Shown piece after piece: positions 45,085 through 57,948 of a stretch of 64,000 nt of DNA (positions are counted from its first letter, which is position 1; every line of letters begins with the position of its first letter). Below the pieces are notes generated by a model that worked only from the letters and a program-made list of their open reading frames with translations, did no database searches and was not told where the DNA came from. The stretch is from Patella vulgata (Eukaryota; Mollusca; Gastropoda; Patellidae). The translations under genes and the position numbers were made by a program. The stretch is from contig NC_065887.2 in the NCBI RefSeq assembly GCF_932274485.2, positions 41,125,201-41,189,200 on the forward strand, read 5' to 3'.

Positions 45085-46329
45085 AAAAGAAATTTATAAT
45101 GGTTCGTATTTAGGCTTCCGTACATTGTGCTTCGGAATTAAATACCAACAACCCTTGGTAACAAACCACTTGACTATTTGTTTGCTATTTGTTTAAAACT
45201 TAAATTCTCAGTTCAAACATCCTAGTACGTGAGATCAATGCGTTCATATTGCTATCAATTTTTTTGTTTTGCTTTAGTAATTGTTCGTTGTGCAAAGGGT
45301 CGAGATGCACTTTCGCCAAAAAAATAAAAATGTAAGCATCCGAATTTTGAATTTGATTTTCAATTAAATGGTCATCAATTGACTTTTACTAAGACTATAT
45401 ATATAATTTTTGAAATTTAAATATCATAATTAATTTCCAATTTCAGTCATTTACGAGAAATGGACAATTTTGTGAAAATCACTTTGACAACAACAAATTA
45501 GTATTGACAAATAGTCATTAAAAAAGAATTATCTAAATTGTCCACTTTGGCGCTTTCCTTAAAAACTGTAATTAATTTTGACTGAAACGAATCTTAAAAA
45601 AAATAAAATCCTACGTATATACAGTTTCAAAACCGATGGAAACTGAAGTTAAAGACAAAATCAACTTTGCATATTGTATCAAGTTTATATCTACTAGTTC
45701 TATAAATATGTCAAAGGATCAATAAGTTATTGTTTTCAATATTTTATTTTTATATATATAATTACTAGGAATATAGGATACCCACCCCTACCTCTTGGGC
45801 GTTAATATAAATAAATGCATTTACCTGCAATTGAAGCTACCAAATTCAAAATACAGTACTGTGGGGCATCCAATTTTAGTTAGTAGTGTTCAAAATGAAT
45901 TCAATCTATCGAAACACAAGTACCTAGTGATGGTTTCTTATTTCAGATATTTCTGGTAGGTCAGTTTTTACGGATCACTTCATCTTGTACGAATTTGGTT
46001 TACCGATCGTTTCAATTAACATCATGGTGACTTGGTTTTAAAAATGCTGAATTCTTTTACAAAATTTGTATTCCTAAATTGTAATAATGCTTAATGTGAA
46101 TAATGTTTCGTTTGGGGCTATGTTGGTTCCCTCCCATCAAGGAGGGACTTTGTGTTTACGAGGGGTTAAGTGTGAATATGTCACTAAATTCTATATCACC
46201 ATTCACCCCTTCAACCAAATGTGTCCCGTGAAACTCAACTGTTGACCAGTTCTCAATCATTAAGTCACAGGAGCATATTTAGTCACTTTTTCATGTGTTG
46301 CTTGTCTTACTTCCATTTTTGTTAGTTTG
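45085..46329. other. gene-free stretch
   Basis: AT-rich, no supported gene or repeat. Confidence 0.4.
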
Positions 46330-46575
46330 TTTTCATTTTGGTGGTGGGGGGGGTGAATGGTTAGAGCGTGCGCGCTGTATCATACAGACTGTCATTGAGT
46401 CAACTGGCGTGGCTTCGATTCCCACCTTGTACGTGACAAGGAGTAGGGTCGCCTGTCCAACCTCGTGGGTTCTCTCCCACTAAAGACCCCTACTCGCAAG
46501 CGAATTATTGAAATAAAATTAAACCATATGTTAGTCCCGAAATGACCTAGTTTGTGTCCAGTGGACGTTTAACCC

Positions 46576-46613
<38 letters not shown>

Positions 46614-46624
46614 CTTTTCATTTT
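46330..46624 (+). repeat. SINE family A with 10-bp target duplication
   Basis: The element (46340-46614) includes GTGAATGGTTAGAGCGTGCG, B box GGCTTCGATTCCCACC, TTAGTCCCGAAATGACCTAG and a long (CT)n tail. It is flanked by TTTTCATTTT at 46330-46339 and 46615-46624. The duplicate is simple sequence, so its exact length is uncertain. Confidence 0.88.
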
Positions 46625-47217
46625 AAGTAAACTTTGTATCACTTCAGGCCCTGATCTGATTGTCTTGGTTATTTGATTGTGTGTGGTGCGGTCCCCCTGC
46701 ACTTACTATTATCTGTATAATACTGGACAATTGTTACTGCTACGGTGAGTGTTGTGAGCACTATTATTATACAATTTAACATGTCTAATTTTGTCTGCGA
46801 TATCAACATCCCGTAACAGACCGTTTTATTGGCTGAAACTATAAAAAACGAAACAAAATAGGATTTGTGTTTTAATCCGATTGCATATTTTTAAGAACAT
46901 CCAGAACAGGGAAGTATTAATTTTATATATTTGTTTTTTAATAAAATCCAAATTATTGTCAGTGAACTGGTACAGGTGTTTGTATTATGCTATATATGAA
47001 GTATTAATGTGTTTATCTATATAGTACAGCATCCGAATACAAGTTCCAGGTCTTTATTGTAAGGTCATTTACCACGTCCGAATGGATTTTATACCCTAGA
47101 CAATAGGAACGCCCATAGGTAGCCAATCCCTGATGTATCAAATAACTTACAACGTCCACAAAACAATCATTGTATTGCTATACTTCTGTAATTTATCAAA
47201 TGAGTAAGCCGATAATA
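46625..47217. other. gene-free stretch
   Basis: No supported gene. Confidence 0.4.
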
Positions 47218-48483
47218 CCCCTGTCAGACCAGTGTGGCGTCCTCACTGCGTTGTTACGACGACGGTAAATGGCCTCAGAGGGCGCCAAGATCGCCATAAG
47301 TGTGGTAAAAGCATGGTGGAAACGCCAGATATCGTGCTGTGGTCTCCATGGTCGCCGAGTCACTGCGTCTGTATTGAGCATGTTCAAAACAAACACCATG
47401 GTTCTGCGATCTGACCTGGAATGCTGTGAGAACGCTGTGGGGTTGTGAAGGTCGCGAGACAAGCATGGTAACATCTCCATGAACGTAGTACACGCGCAGT
47501 ACACACGTGCCGAAAATTATAACATTTGCAACGGCGTCTTTACCACGACCCTCGCGTGTCAGCCACGGTCCCATAAAAAAGCATTCTGGTTCCTTACGGC
47601 GTTCTCATCGAGATGTTTCGATAATTTTAGCACTGTTGCACGATAGCACCACGTCATCATGGGTCTCCCAGTGCGATCTTATGGGGTTCCGACTGCGTTC
47701 AAGGAGTTCTTAATACGACCATGGCATGGTTACCAAGCTTGCAGTATGCTTTTCATGTGCGATATACTATAAAAATAGGCGATTCAAAGTTCACACACAA
47801 AGTTTTTGAAATTTCCAAAAATTTGACCAGCTCACATTGTATATATTCGCCGTGATCACGTGGTAGAAACGCACGTGCAGACGTGTGGTAAGAACCCCAT
47901 GAGCGTGGTTTGAGCGCCGCTAGTTCGCCGATGATTGCCGTTGCCAAGCCAATAGATCTAGATAGAAACGCCATAGGCGCGGTGAGGTTGTGACGGGCGC
48001 GCCGTGAGAACGCGGTATAATCGCACAGGTGGCGGTGAGAACGCGGCCTTTTTCAAGTTTGTAATTTTCTGGGACATTTTCTCACGTTGTGTTCACGTTT
48101 GCTAGGAACCTTAAGGCCGCCACCCCCCGTTAGACCGGGGTGGCGCCATTACTGCGCTGCTAGAGCGACGGAAATGGTCCCAAAGCGCGTCAAGATCGTC
48201 ATAAGCGTGGTAAAGGCGTGGCGGAAACACCAGATATCGCGCTGTGGTCTTCATGGTCGCAAATGATCGCCGAGTCACGGTGTTTGTTTTGAGCATGTTC
48301 AAAACAAACGCCAAGGTTCTGCGATCTGCCCTGGATAGATGTAAAAACGCAACTTTTTCAAGTTTGTAATATTTTGGGACATTTTCGCACATTGTGTTCA
48401 CGTTTGCCGGCGACTTTGTGCATTTTCTGGTCGCCGTACGGTCGCTACAGAGCAGTGAGGACGCCACCCCGGTCTGACGGGGA
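47218..48483. mobile_element. composite GC-rich inverted-repeat element, two tandem copies
   Basis: Left end CCCCTGTCAGACCAGTGTGG plus CGTCCTCACTGCG at 47218 is matched by the complement of CGCCACCCCGGTCTGACGGG at 48483. A second left end (CCCCCGTTAGACCGGGGTGG) lies at about 48123. The two units, 47218 to about 48120 and 48121-48483, share heads (GGTGGAAACGCCAGATATCG / GGCGGAAACACCAGATATCG) and tails (TTTTTCAAGTTTGTAAT...GTTCACGTTTGC). The short one looks like an internal deletion derivative. The base composition stands out against the AT-rich flanks. Confidence 0.75.
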
Positions 48484-49147
48484 CATAACTAACCTTTAAA
48501 GCTATATTGTAGTTCATATTTATTAGAGCCAAGACTTGACCTAGTGTATTTTGGATGTCCTGAAATTGTTCTGTTAGATATTTTAGAATACATCCATATC
48601 AATATTGACAGAGTCGAACCAACTAGTTTCCTTGGGCCCCATCGGGGTGAACTATCTATTTGTAACGGTGACACTGCGGCATTCTCCAAAATCCACTCCA
48701 ACTATAGATAACCATAACATATATTCCATATAGTTTGTCATTTTCAAAATCATCTATTACAAAATAAGAAGACACAATTGCGTAGTGTATATTTACTGCC
48801 TGAAACGTCGTAAATTTTAAACGGATTTCTTCGATTATGAACAAACTACTTAACTCCGGTTATTATAAACTTATGGGTGTATGAAATCCAATCCATTGCG
48901 CCATTAAATATTCCAACGAATAAAAAAGTTATCTCTTGAACAAATTGACTATTTACTTGTAATTTCGACTGAGTGGAAGACATCGTGGCTTTCGTCACGT
49001 ATTGGGCGAAACCAATGAAGTTGTTGCGGATGTGGTTTAACGTTGACATGACCACGTGTTGCAATAAAAACAAACCGCGATCATCTCCATCGTTTGAGTT
49101 TGGGCAATGAAAAATATAAAATTAAAGCAATTACATAGGAGATTTGT
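48484..49147. other. gene-free stretch
   Basis: No supported gene or repeat. Confidence 0.4.
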
Positions 49148-49507
49148 GAAATGAAATGAAATGGGGTTTAACGTCCTACTGTTCTGCTCCTAACCTGGGC
49201 TAATGAAGACGGGCATACGCCATACAGTGTGCTATGAGGGAAATTTTGCCCGGACAGCGGCACTACGGCCTACTCTTATATCGAATTCCAACTGCCAAGG
49301 GATCTTTTACGTGCACACGGGACCTCGGTTTTTCGTCCCATCCGAACGACTAGACAGCTTTCCTTGTCAGCCCCTCCGTCCTGCATCACTGACAAGGGAG
49401 AACCACGCCGGAAATGTAGATGAACTTTCTCGGCCAATGCAGGGATCGAACACCCGACCTCCAGGCTAGCGAGCTAGCGTCTTACCCACTTAGCCACGTG
49501 ATTCCCC
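49148..49507 (-). repeat. SINE family B, full-length
   Basis: Tail at 49148 (TGAAATGAAATGAAATGGGG on plus), head at 49507 (ACTTAGCCACGTGATTCCCC). About 12 bp (the CCAATGTGTA block) is deleted. Very similar to the 32.3-kb copy, so it is young. Confidence 0.93.
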
Positions 49508-49620
49508 TTGATAACGTTGAGAGAATACTCTTCGAAACGTTGCCCAAATAAATAAGTAGCTGTTTTTCCATAAGTATGTGTTTTTTGTGTATTGCTCTAC
49601 CCAGTTACTAAATGCCTCTT
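49508..49620 (+). mobile_element. terminus related to the 23.4-kb inverted-repeat element
   Basis: CTTGATAACGTTGAGAGAAT, CTTCGAAACGTTGC, AAATAAATAAGTAG, TTTTTCCATAAGTATGTGTT and AGTTACTAAATGCC follow the same order as the right arm at 23965-24080. Only one arm is present. It may be a pseudo-LTR-like end with a degenerate hammerhead-like core. Confidence 0.55.
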
Positions 49621-49951
49621 AAAGATTACGTTATTTAAGATTGGTTTTGAGAGTCAAAACGATAATAAAACTGATAAAATTAATAAATCAAAGCGCAAAA
49701 ATGTCCTCTAGAAGGAAGCGTAAACCACTCTACACAACTAATATAACCCCGATAAAATTAAAAAATCAACTAATAAACCCAATAAATTAACAGTACGTGT
49801 GGTAGCCGAGCTGACTATCATCTCATGTTGACTTTGTATATAACAATTGTAAATAAATAAATAATTCTACTGTATTAAATTATAAATTATCTATTGCATT
49901 GTTAATATAAAAAAAAAAGAAAAAAAAAACAAAAAAAACAAAAAAAACAAG
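49621..49951. other. gene-free AT-rich stretch
   Basis: Ends in an A-rich tract (49908-49950) directly before the Tx1-like element. No feature otherwise. Confidence 0.4.
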
Positions 49952-50240
49952 ACGTGTCTTGATAGCTCTCCCTCTACTGGCGTTTATAAAGAGCTATTTA
50001 TTTAGTGTCCGATAATGGCCATCTTATCTTTTATATAGATACGACCCAGATACCCTGTAATGGATTAATATCTCAGAGTTGATAATTGTATAAACTATTC
50101 GAGTTCTACTGTAACAAGACATTTGAATTCTCAGTGTTGGTGTCAGCCATATTGTCATGGCCGGTCTATGGCCACCGTGATTCACCACATTTAAACTCTA
50201 ATTAAGACCACATACAAGCTGTTGAAGTGTTTTATTGACA

Positions 50241-51609
50241 ATGAGTTACATAAAATCGACAAAGATGACAATTAACCCTAATGGGGAGATGAGTGTAACA
50301 AACCGTATAATTCGTGACAATACTGTTGAACTGATTCCCGACGATGATAACCCCTCCACTGGTATTGCCTCAGTAGACATATTATATTTCCTACAAGCTA
50401 AGGATTTTGACATCAGCAATATAAAATGTCTCCAAAATGTAGGTTAGGGCAAGTTTTGCCTAACTCTTAAGGATATACTTGCAAAGGAGTTATTTCTTGA
50501 GAATCTCAAGACCTTCTCAGTGAAGAATTGCAATTATACAGTAGAGTCGGCTGGAAACATCACATGGGACTACCCTGTTGATTCAATTCCTGTTGCGGTC
50601 TTCGGCCTACCATTCGAAATGGACAATAAATATCTGGTTAACAAATTGACGAACTATTGTGAACTGGTTAAATGTGACAGATCCTGCTTCAAACCATTTC
50701 CAACGGTCGAAAGCGGTGTTAGAATTGTTTATGTAAAAAAAATGTTTAAACCTATTCCATCGCACATTTATATAAAAGGGATACATGTATCCATTAAATA
50801 TGAGGGCCAAACTAGGGGCAAAATTTGTTACAACTGCGGCCTGCATGGGCATCTTGGCCGTGAAGGTACAAAACCAGACAAAAGATATAGTCTGCCAACC
50901 AACCCCAATGCACCAAATCCTGATGATCAAATGGAATTTCCTGCCCTTCAACCCCAAACTAGTCCAAACAGTGCTATAGTATCTGCTGATATAGCCACTG
51001 AACCCACCCATAATATTGATAATATTTATGAACCTAATCATGAGCACCTAAATATCAATAACCATGTCTTAGGTTATGACCCTAGTGAAGACAATATCCC
51101 TGGTGTCAATAATATTATCCCCTCAAAAAATAATACGACAAAAACAAATGTCTATAATTCTGGTCAAGTCAAACCCAGGAAGTCTAAACCAGGACTTAGC
51201 TACTCTAGACTCCATAAAAACAACAGTAGTCAACAATGACATTCCTATCACTACCGATACAACAAATGTTATCCTCAGCCCTGATAGCCATTTTATCAAT
51301 GATGTTAATAAGTCTATTATTGATACATCTAGTGGTCATGTTTCTTCCACCCCCATTAACACAGGATCCTCAGTGGGTCAAAGTTATTTAGAGGATAACA
51401 GTATCATTGACAACTCATCCCATGATATCCCTGAAACATCGCAGTCAAATCTTAACTATGACGCTGATGTCTCATTGTTAAATAACTCTACAGTCACTAA
51501 GTGTGACACAGTAAGTAAAAGGGAAAGAAGCCTTGATAGTTTATCCGAAACAGAAATAGATGATAAAAGGGCGCGAGCGGAATCCCCGCTTACCGAAACA
51601 GAAGTTTAG
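50241..51609 (+). pseudogene. Tx1-like LINE ORF1 (frame-broken)
   Basis: ATG at 50241 starts a frame that shifts near 50445 and again in the 51180-51240 region, leaving three overlapping open pieces (50241-50447, 50520-51239, 51076-51609). The middle piece has an RRM-like or nucleic-acid-binding segment (VAVFGLPFEMDN, SGVRIVYVKK) and a CCHC knuckle, ICYNCGLHGHLGREG. In the knuckle the last Cys is Gly (GGT where TGT is expected). The C-terminal part is S/T/N/D-rich with an acidic/basic end. It would bind element RNA. Confidence 0.75.
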
Positions 51610-51660
51610 AGATCAAACAAATTAAGACGTTATAAGTTCTTGAAACCATATTAGTTAACA

Positions 51661-54657
51661 GTGAAGCCTTCTATCCCTATTATTTACCTAATTATTGTGT
51701 TAATTTACTCCATAAACGCTCTACAAGGAAATCTTCAAAAGATTAAACAAATTAGCAATATATTTAACAAACTAGATATTGTTTGTATACAAGAAATTCT
51801 AAATTCCAATGTCCATCAAATAAAAAATGTTGAAAACGAAACTGGCTATAACTTATACACTGCATATAATAAAACAAAGATTGGCATTGCCATATTATTA
51901 TGCACAAACATTATACATAAACTCTACAATACACCTGATGAATTAGCAGGTAGGCCCCAACATCTGGAGGTAAATGCAAATAATGAAACTATTCAAATAT
52001 TCAATATATAGGGTCCCTGCAAGAGAGAATTGAAAACTTATTACAAGAGACTTCTTGAATATGTCAAAACTATTCATAATCCACAACATTCTTATATTAT
52101 TACTGGTGATTTTAACCTTATTGAAAACAGTAAAGATAACAAACATGGCAACATGAATAACCATCCAAAAGATGCTATAAGATATCTACTTGATATACAA
52201 AATCTACTTAATATAAGTGATGGTTACAGAATTATCTCCCCTGACACTCCCCTTTTTACCTATCACAACTCACAAGGACATGCTAGCAGATTAGACCGCA
52301 TTTACATAAGTAATAAATATGCAACTTACATCAAATCAATTAAACATATACCACTTCATTTCACTGACCATAAAGCAGTGGAACTAAATATCAACCTTAA
52401 CAATCTTAAATGGGGTAAAGGATATTGGAAACTTAACAATTCTATTCTAGATGATAAAAACTACCAAAATCAAATTAAAACATTCTGGTCAAGCTGGCAA
52501 AACAAAAAATACCAAATCATTGACAACATACAATGGTGGGAAAAAGGTAAAGCCGCTATTAGAAATATTACACAAAATTACTGTCAAGCCTTAGCAGTTG
52601 AGAACAAACATATCCTCAGTAACCTTTATCAACAACTGGAATCCCTAGAAAATGAAATACCTAGTAAGAATAACTCTATAAACGAGATTAAATCAAAAAT
52701 TGAGCTTATAGAATATAATACCAAACAAGGCTACGTTATACGTTCAAAATTAGAAATACCCCAAATTGATGTATCTACTAATTCTAAAATATATAAATTA
52801 GCAGAAGTTAAAAAGGTTGCAAAAAAACAAATTAAACAACTGATCAATCAAAATAATACAATCTGTGACAATAAACAAGATATATTAGACACAATTCACC
52901 AATTCTACCAACAACTATATACTTCTCAAAATATTAATGATAACTTAATGAAGTCCTATATCGAAAACAGTGACATAAACACACTAACAAACACGGAAAG
53001 AGATTCAATATCACATTTTATATCTAGAGATGAAGTCCTTAAGGCGTTACAAAAATTTAGAACAAACCGTAGCCCGGGTATAGATGGTATTCCAGGAGAT
53101 TTCTACATAAAATTCTTTGACATTATAGGAAACGATTTAACAGAAGTATTAAACAACATCTATCTACAGGGGGAATTATCTAACACAATGAGAACTGGTA
53201 TCATAACAATTAACTACAAGAATAAAGGCGACCATCGATTACTCAAGAACTATAGACCGATAAGCCTGTTATGTGTGGACTATAAAATCATAACAAAAAT
53301 TCTAAGCACAAGAATAAATTCTGTTATTAACAAATTAATCTCTAATACACAAACAGGAGCTGGACCAAATAAAAGCATTTTTGATAACCTATATTCAATA
53401 GATACAATACTAAATTATATAAACACAAATGAGTCCAGTGCCTATATATTATCATTTGACCAAGAAAAAGCCTTCGATCGCATTGAACACAACTATATCA
53501 TAAATCTACTTAAACATATTAATTTCCCAAATTACATCCTTAACTGGGTTACAATATTGTTTAAAAACTTGATTAGTAAAGTCCAAGTAAATGGATCCTT
53601 TTCCCAAAATATTAAAATTAACCGATCGATTCGTCAAGGATGTCCACTATCCATGATTCTATGCTCATTGTGTATCAACCCCCTTGCTTCATACATAAAC
53701 AAAAACATCCTCATAAAAGGCATCAGGATCCCTAACCACCCTTCAGAGATTAAGTTATTTCAGCATGCAGATGACTGTTCTGCTATAATATCTAGACTTT
53801 CTTCATACAGCACTCTCCTCGAACAATTCAAAACATTTGGCTTTATATCTGGCTCCAGACTAAACCATGATAAAACTGAAATCCTTTCTGTTGGAAAACC
53901 ATCACACTACTCCTATCCTATAAATATAAATATTAATATTAAAACAGACGCTATAAAATTACTAGGCATTTGGTTTGGCTCAAATAAAATGGAAAAGAAC
54001 TGGCTACCCCTTGTTCAAATAATCAATTCAACCATCCAGACATGGGAAAATCACTCTCTTTCATATAAAGAAAAAGTATGCATCTTAAACACCTATATAC
54101 TCAGCAAACTATGGTTTGTTGCTAGGATAGTTCCTCCCTCAAACTCAATTATTAAAAACATAAATAAAATAATCTACAATTTCATCTGGGAAAATAAAAG
54201 TGAAACAATTAATCGAAACACCTTGAACCTAGAGCATAAAAATGGGGGCCTTAAAGTGCCAAACATTCGACTAAAAATCCAGGCAATGCAACAACAACTT
54301 ATAGTAAAAGCAATCAAAGACAACAACAGTCCCTGGTTAGGCCTATACATATACTGGCTAGGATTTACTACAAGGGATACTCTGCCAAGATATGCATCCA
54401 ATAATTATACCCACTCGGAAAAACTCCCCCAATCATATATAGATATAAAAGAAACTTACAATAGCCTCAAATCATCCATCAAATATACATACAATACAAA
54501 ACTTAAAGACATATACTGGTCCCTAATTGACTTATTACAGACACAACCAAAAATAAATAAACAATTACCTCATGTTGACTTTTCAAAAGTCTGGACAAAC
54601 CTCTATAAAAGCTCCTCCTTATCTGAAAAAGAAAAGGATTTCATGATGGCATATCGC
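51661..54657 (+). pseudogene. Tx1-like LINE ORF2, 5' part (endonuclease and RT)
   Basis: Same frame throughout, except for one in-frame TAG at 52009-52011 where family logic expects Tyr of NIYGP. Endonuclease marks: NALQGN, IVCIQEI, ITGDFNLIE, SRLDRIYIS, FTDHKAVELN. RT marks run from about 53040 (NRSPGIDGIP) through DYKIITKILS and SFDQEKAFDRIEHNY to RQGCPLSMILCSL; the catalytic box reads QHADDCSA, so His replaces the usual Tyr or Phe. The thumb and the WFVARIVPP region follow. The frame is cut by the CR1-like insertion after FMMAYR. Confidence 0.85.
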
Positions 54658-54878
54658 ATGCGCGAGCTGTGCGGTCGAACAAATATGTATGTGTGAAAAA
54701 AATTGATAATAACCTATAAATGTTAAGTATGTGGATAATATTATGAATGATAAAGTACGCCTGAAGTTCCCTTGGACCAGTTTTCATCATTAATGCTGTA
54801 AAATACTGTGAATTATTTCTACTTTATCGATTTTTCTACACTTCTGAATTGGCGGGCCGGTCAATGTAAATAAAGAAA

Positions 54879-57116
54879 ATGGCGACTGCACTCGCACGTC
54901 TTGAGGTAAGCCCAAATATACCTACTTGCAACAAGTTTGAATTAACAGAGAAGCACAAAAACACAGGCAAATCAAATAAACCTACTACCCGAAGTTCGAA
55001 ATACACCATTAATATCGACAGATGTCTGAAAAAGAAACTTAATTCAACGTATAGAGATGACTTTGTAATAAAACCCACGGACGGAGGGCTCCGACTGTAC
55101 TGGAGTGCTGGTTACTATGAAGAGTTTCGGCGTGTAGCTCAAATCTTTTACAAAAACTTGAAAAAAGAAGGACAGCTTGAGATCGATATGACTGATCTCA
55201 CAGACAGAACCAAAAATGTAACTGAATCCACAATACTAAAAGTATATTCAGTTCGAAGAAAAAGCAGTTTCCGCTACACGATTGACATGTTTCACACAAC
55301 ATCCTCAGCTCTCGTCAATGGTAACCATGAGAATATTTTCCTCAATACTCATTTACCAGAAATCCTAGAGATGGTGAACACTTCAAGAGCAGACAATTTG
55401 AATAAAGCCATCCAACATAAGATACATGTACCTGCTTGTACTAATACTACTAGTGTGAAGAAATCACAGAATCAACCACAGACTGAAGCACCAACCCAGT
55501 CTGTCCTAAAAGTAAACACTCCCTCTACCGACACACACTTGTGTCTCACAGAAGAAGAGCAAACTGATAATCCCTGTGCTACATCCGAGAAGCAACCAAC
55601 CATGTCTACGGTAAGCACACCCTCGGACGTTTTACCTGAGGAAAACCATGTTGACAATAATAGCCCTGTCGAAAATATAATGATATGCAGTCCCACCAGT
55701 ATAAATGTTGTGTGTCCTTCAACTTCAAACACACCATGTCCTGATCCACCTCTGGATGTACATAGCCCAAGAGAAACACTACCAGGAAGTGAAAACATTA
55801 CACCTGTAATTCCACCGAGACCTGTCCCTAAAGTTAGACGACTAAAGCTCACTCCCTCAGTAAGTTCTGCATGTAGTAGTACGTATGCCGCTAAAACCAT
55901 CTCATCTAAAATTAAAACAAAAACTAAATATTCCAATGGGGCTAGTAGCAAATCCAACAGTGCCACACAGCTAACTAACTTACAGATGACGGTCACAAAT
56001 CTTGAATCCGACATCCTGAAATTAAAGGCCGGACTTAAAGAAAAGAACGGCATAATAACAGACATGGATGCAGAAAACTCAGAGTTGAAGAACAGACTTG
56101 CAAAACTGTTGGAAGAGAATAAGACCTTTGTTGCCGCTTTTAATTCACTAACTGTAGATAACAATAAACTGATACAGGAAAATCAGATATACAAGTCGAC
56201 CAACGACACCGTTGCCACACCAGATACTAAAGACCAATCACAACAAACAGACAAGTCATTAAATGTAGAAGTAATAGAGCCTTGTACAAACTTTATTATA
56301 GGGTCCTCTGTACCAAAGAAAATAAATTCTCGCAGGCTGGATAGAAATGGCAACACTGCAGTCAGAGCCATATCAGGTGGTAAAATAAGAGACGCAATTA
56401 ATCTGCTTGAAAGGTGCTCCATATCCAAAGAAGTAGAAAAGATAGTGTATTTAATAGGCTCCAATAATGTTTCTCACAATATGAACTTAGATAGTTGCAA
56501 AAATGATTACAGGCAGCTAATTGAAACAGGTCAAACAAAATACCCAAATGCAGACATCAACTTCTTGAAATTACTGCCTAGAAGATCCACCACATTCAAC
56601 CAACAGCTTGAATCCCTAAACACAGTCCTTAAACAGACATGCAGTGAACAAAATTGTACCTATATCTCAGACCATGTTAGTTGCTTTACTAAAGATAATT
56701 CAATCAAAGAATATCTGTATGCTGATGGGACACATCCCAACTACAAAGGCTCAGCTAAACTAGCAAGTCATCTAAAAGCTACCCTTAACCTTGAAGTAAG
56801 AAAGTTTGGACAGGCTAATATGAAATCTCCACACCCTGCATTCAATGACAGGGGTATGGTCCCTCCCCCGAGGATCACACAACTACCATTTTGGCTGCTC
56901 CCACCCATGGCAGATATGCGGTTTCCGACACCCAGTCATCTACCAACTTTTCCTTTTGACAACACATATCGAGCACCAGTCAAGAATCCAGCTGCTTTCA
57001 CTTATGGCAAAACATATAATTCTACAGTCCAAAATTCAGCTGCCTTCCCCTATGGCAACAAGTATCAACCAACAATCAAGACTACCGCTTGGGGTAAAGC
57101 ATATTTACGTGGGTAG
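54879..57116 (+). CDS. CR1-like LINE ORF1 with SGNH-esterase-like domain
   Basis: 745 codons, ATG in context GAAAATGG. Residues about 45-165 form a conserved N-terminal module (YWSAGYYEEF, YTIDMFHTTSSALVNG). About 175-350 is a P/S/T-rich linker. About 365-430 is a coiled coil with Leu heptads (LESDILKLKAGLKEKN, LLEENKTF), likely for trimerisation. About 470-650 is an SGNH/GDSL-type domain: GSSVP (near 475, block I), LIGSNNV (near 525, replacing GxND) and YADGTHPN (D616, H619, the Asp-His pair). The tail is P/Y/T-rich with a repeated AFxYGxxYxxTV motif. ORF1 proteins of this type bind the element's RNA; esterase activity in CR1 elements is thought to help membrane or RNP handling. Fully open. 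Confidence 0.9.
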   Translation: MATALARLEVSPNIPTCNKFELTEKHKNTGKSNKPTTRSSKYTINIDRCLKKKLNSTYRDDFVIKPTDGGLRLYWSAGYYEEFRRVAQIFYKNLKKEGQLEIDMTDLTDRTKNVTESTILKVYSVRRKSSFRYTIDMFHTTSSALVNGNHENIFLNTHLPEILEMVNTSRADNLNKAIQHKIHVPACTNTTSVKKSQNQPQTEAPTQSVLKVNTPSTDTHLCLTEEEQTDNPCATSEKQPTMSTVSTPSDVLPEENHVDNNSPVENIMICSPTSINVVCPSTSNTPCPDPPLDVHSPRETLPGSENITPVIPPRPVPKVRRLKLTPSVSSACSSTYAAKTISSKIKTKTKYSNGASSKSNSATQLTNLQMTVTNLESDILKLKAGLKEKNGIITDMDAENSELKNRLAKLLEENKTFVAAFNSLTVDNNKLIQENQIYKSTNDTVATPDTKDQSQQTDKSLNVEVIEPCTNFIIGSSVPKKINSRRLDRNGNTAVRAISGGKIRDAINLLERCSISKEVEKIVYLIGSNNVSHNMNLDSCKNDYRQLIETGQTKYPNADINFLKLLPRRSTTFNQQLESLNTVLKQTCSEQNCTYISDHVSCFTKDNSIKEYLYADGTHPNYKGSAKLASHLKATLNLEVRKFGQANMKSPHPAFNDRGMVPPPRITQLPFWLLPPMADMRFPTPSHLPTFPFDNTYRAPVKNPAAFTYGKTYNSTVQNSAAFPYGNKYQPTIKTTAWGKAYLRG

Positions 57117-57325
57117 TAATACCTGTGATAGTTATAAACATATTTACGTGTGTAGTGTATTCAGTGTATAATACATGTACCTGTGTGATACATGTAGTAT
57201 AAACACTTTCTAAAAATTCGACTTAAAAAATCTAAAAGGCATATTGTGAGTGCTGCTATAAAATAAGTGCTGTGAATGTGGTTCCAGAATCCAGATCGAC
57301 TTTGACAGTTTTGTTGGTTGGTTTG

Positions 57326-57357
<32 letters not shown>

Positions 57358-57948
57358 TTTTTAAAAAAATCCACAAACTCCCAAGTTTGTGTGCTGCCTG
57401 TTGAGAAGTGATACATGATATACCATATAGAATAAACATGTAGGAAGGATACCTACAGTATAACAATCTACATGTAGCTATAGCTGTCAAGGTGTGGTGT
57501 ATCATAATGTACAATATAACTGCCGTCCATTTATCCATTAGTCAATTGCCAATATAGTGCTTATTTTTATTAATTAAATGAATGTAAAATGTTTGCACTA
57601 CTCATTGTAAATATGATATTGTACCCACTCTAAGCACAGGCAAAGGAATGCACAAAGGTTAATCGAGGTACCTACAATGTATCTGTGTTAAAGACATGTG
57701 CCTGTATCAATAATATAATGTATATATTCTACATGTACGCCAAGTACTTATATTTCACTTTATTTTTCCACACTTTGTATTTATAGGTTTGCCTTTTTGT
57801 AAAATTATCCATATTTGTGTAATCTATTACCATCAGGTATCCTGTTAGTAATTATATGTTCATTGTGATTGCTTGCTTGTTTCATTATCACACTCATTGT
57901 TTATAGATTACAACACTGTTATTATTATATTGTCATATTTCGCTCATT
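57117..57948 (+). other. inter-ORF spacer of the CR1-like LINE
   Basis: Non-coding. Contains a (GT)n tract followed by T20 at about 57327-57361. ORF2 presumably starts by internal initiation or reinitiation at ATG 57949. Confidence 0.6.

Noticed and set aside
55472-56164. 230-codon minus-strand ORF
   Set aside because: Shadow of the P/S/T-rich linker and coiled-coil part of the CR1-like ORF1, which is clearly coding on the plus strand.
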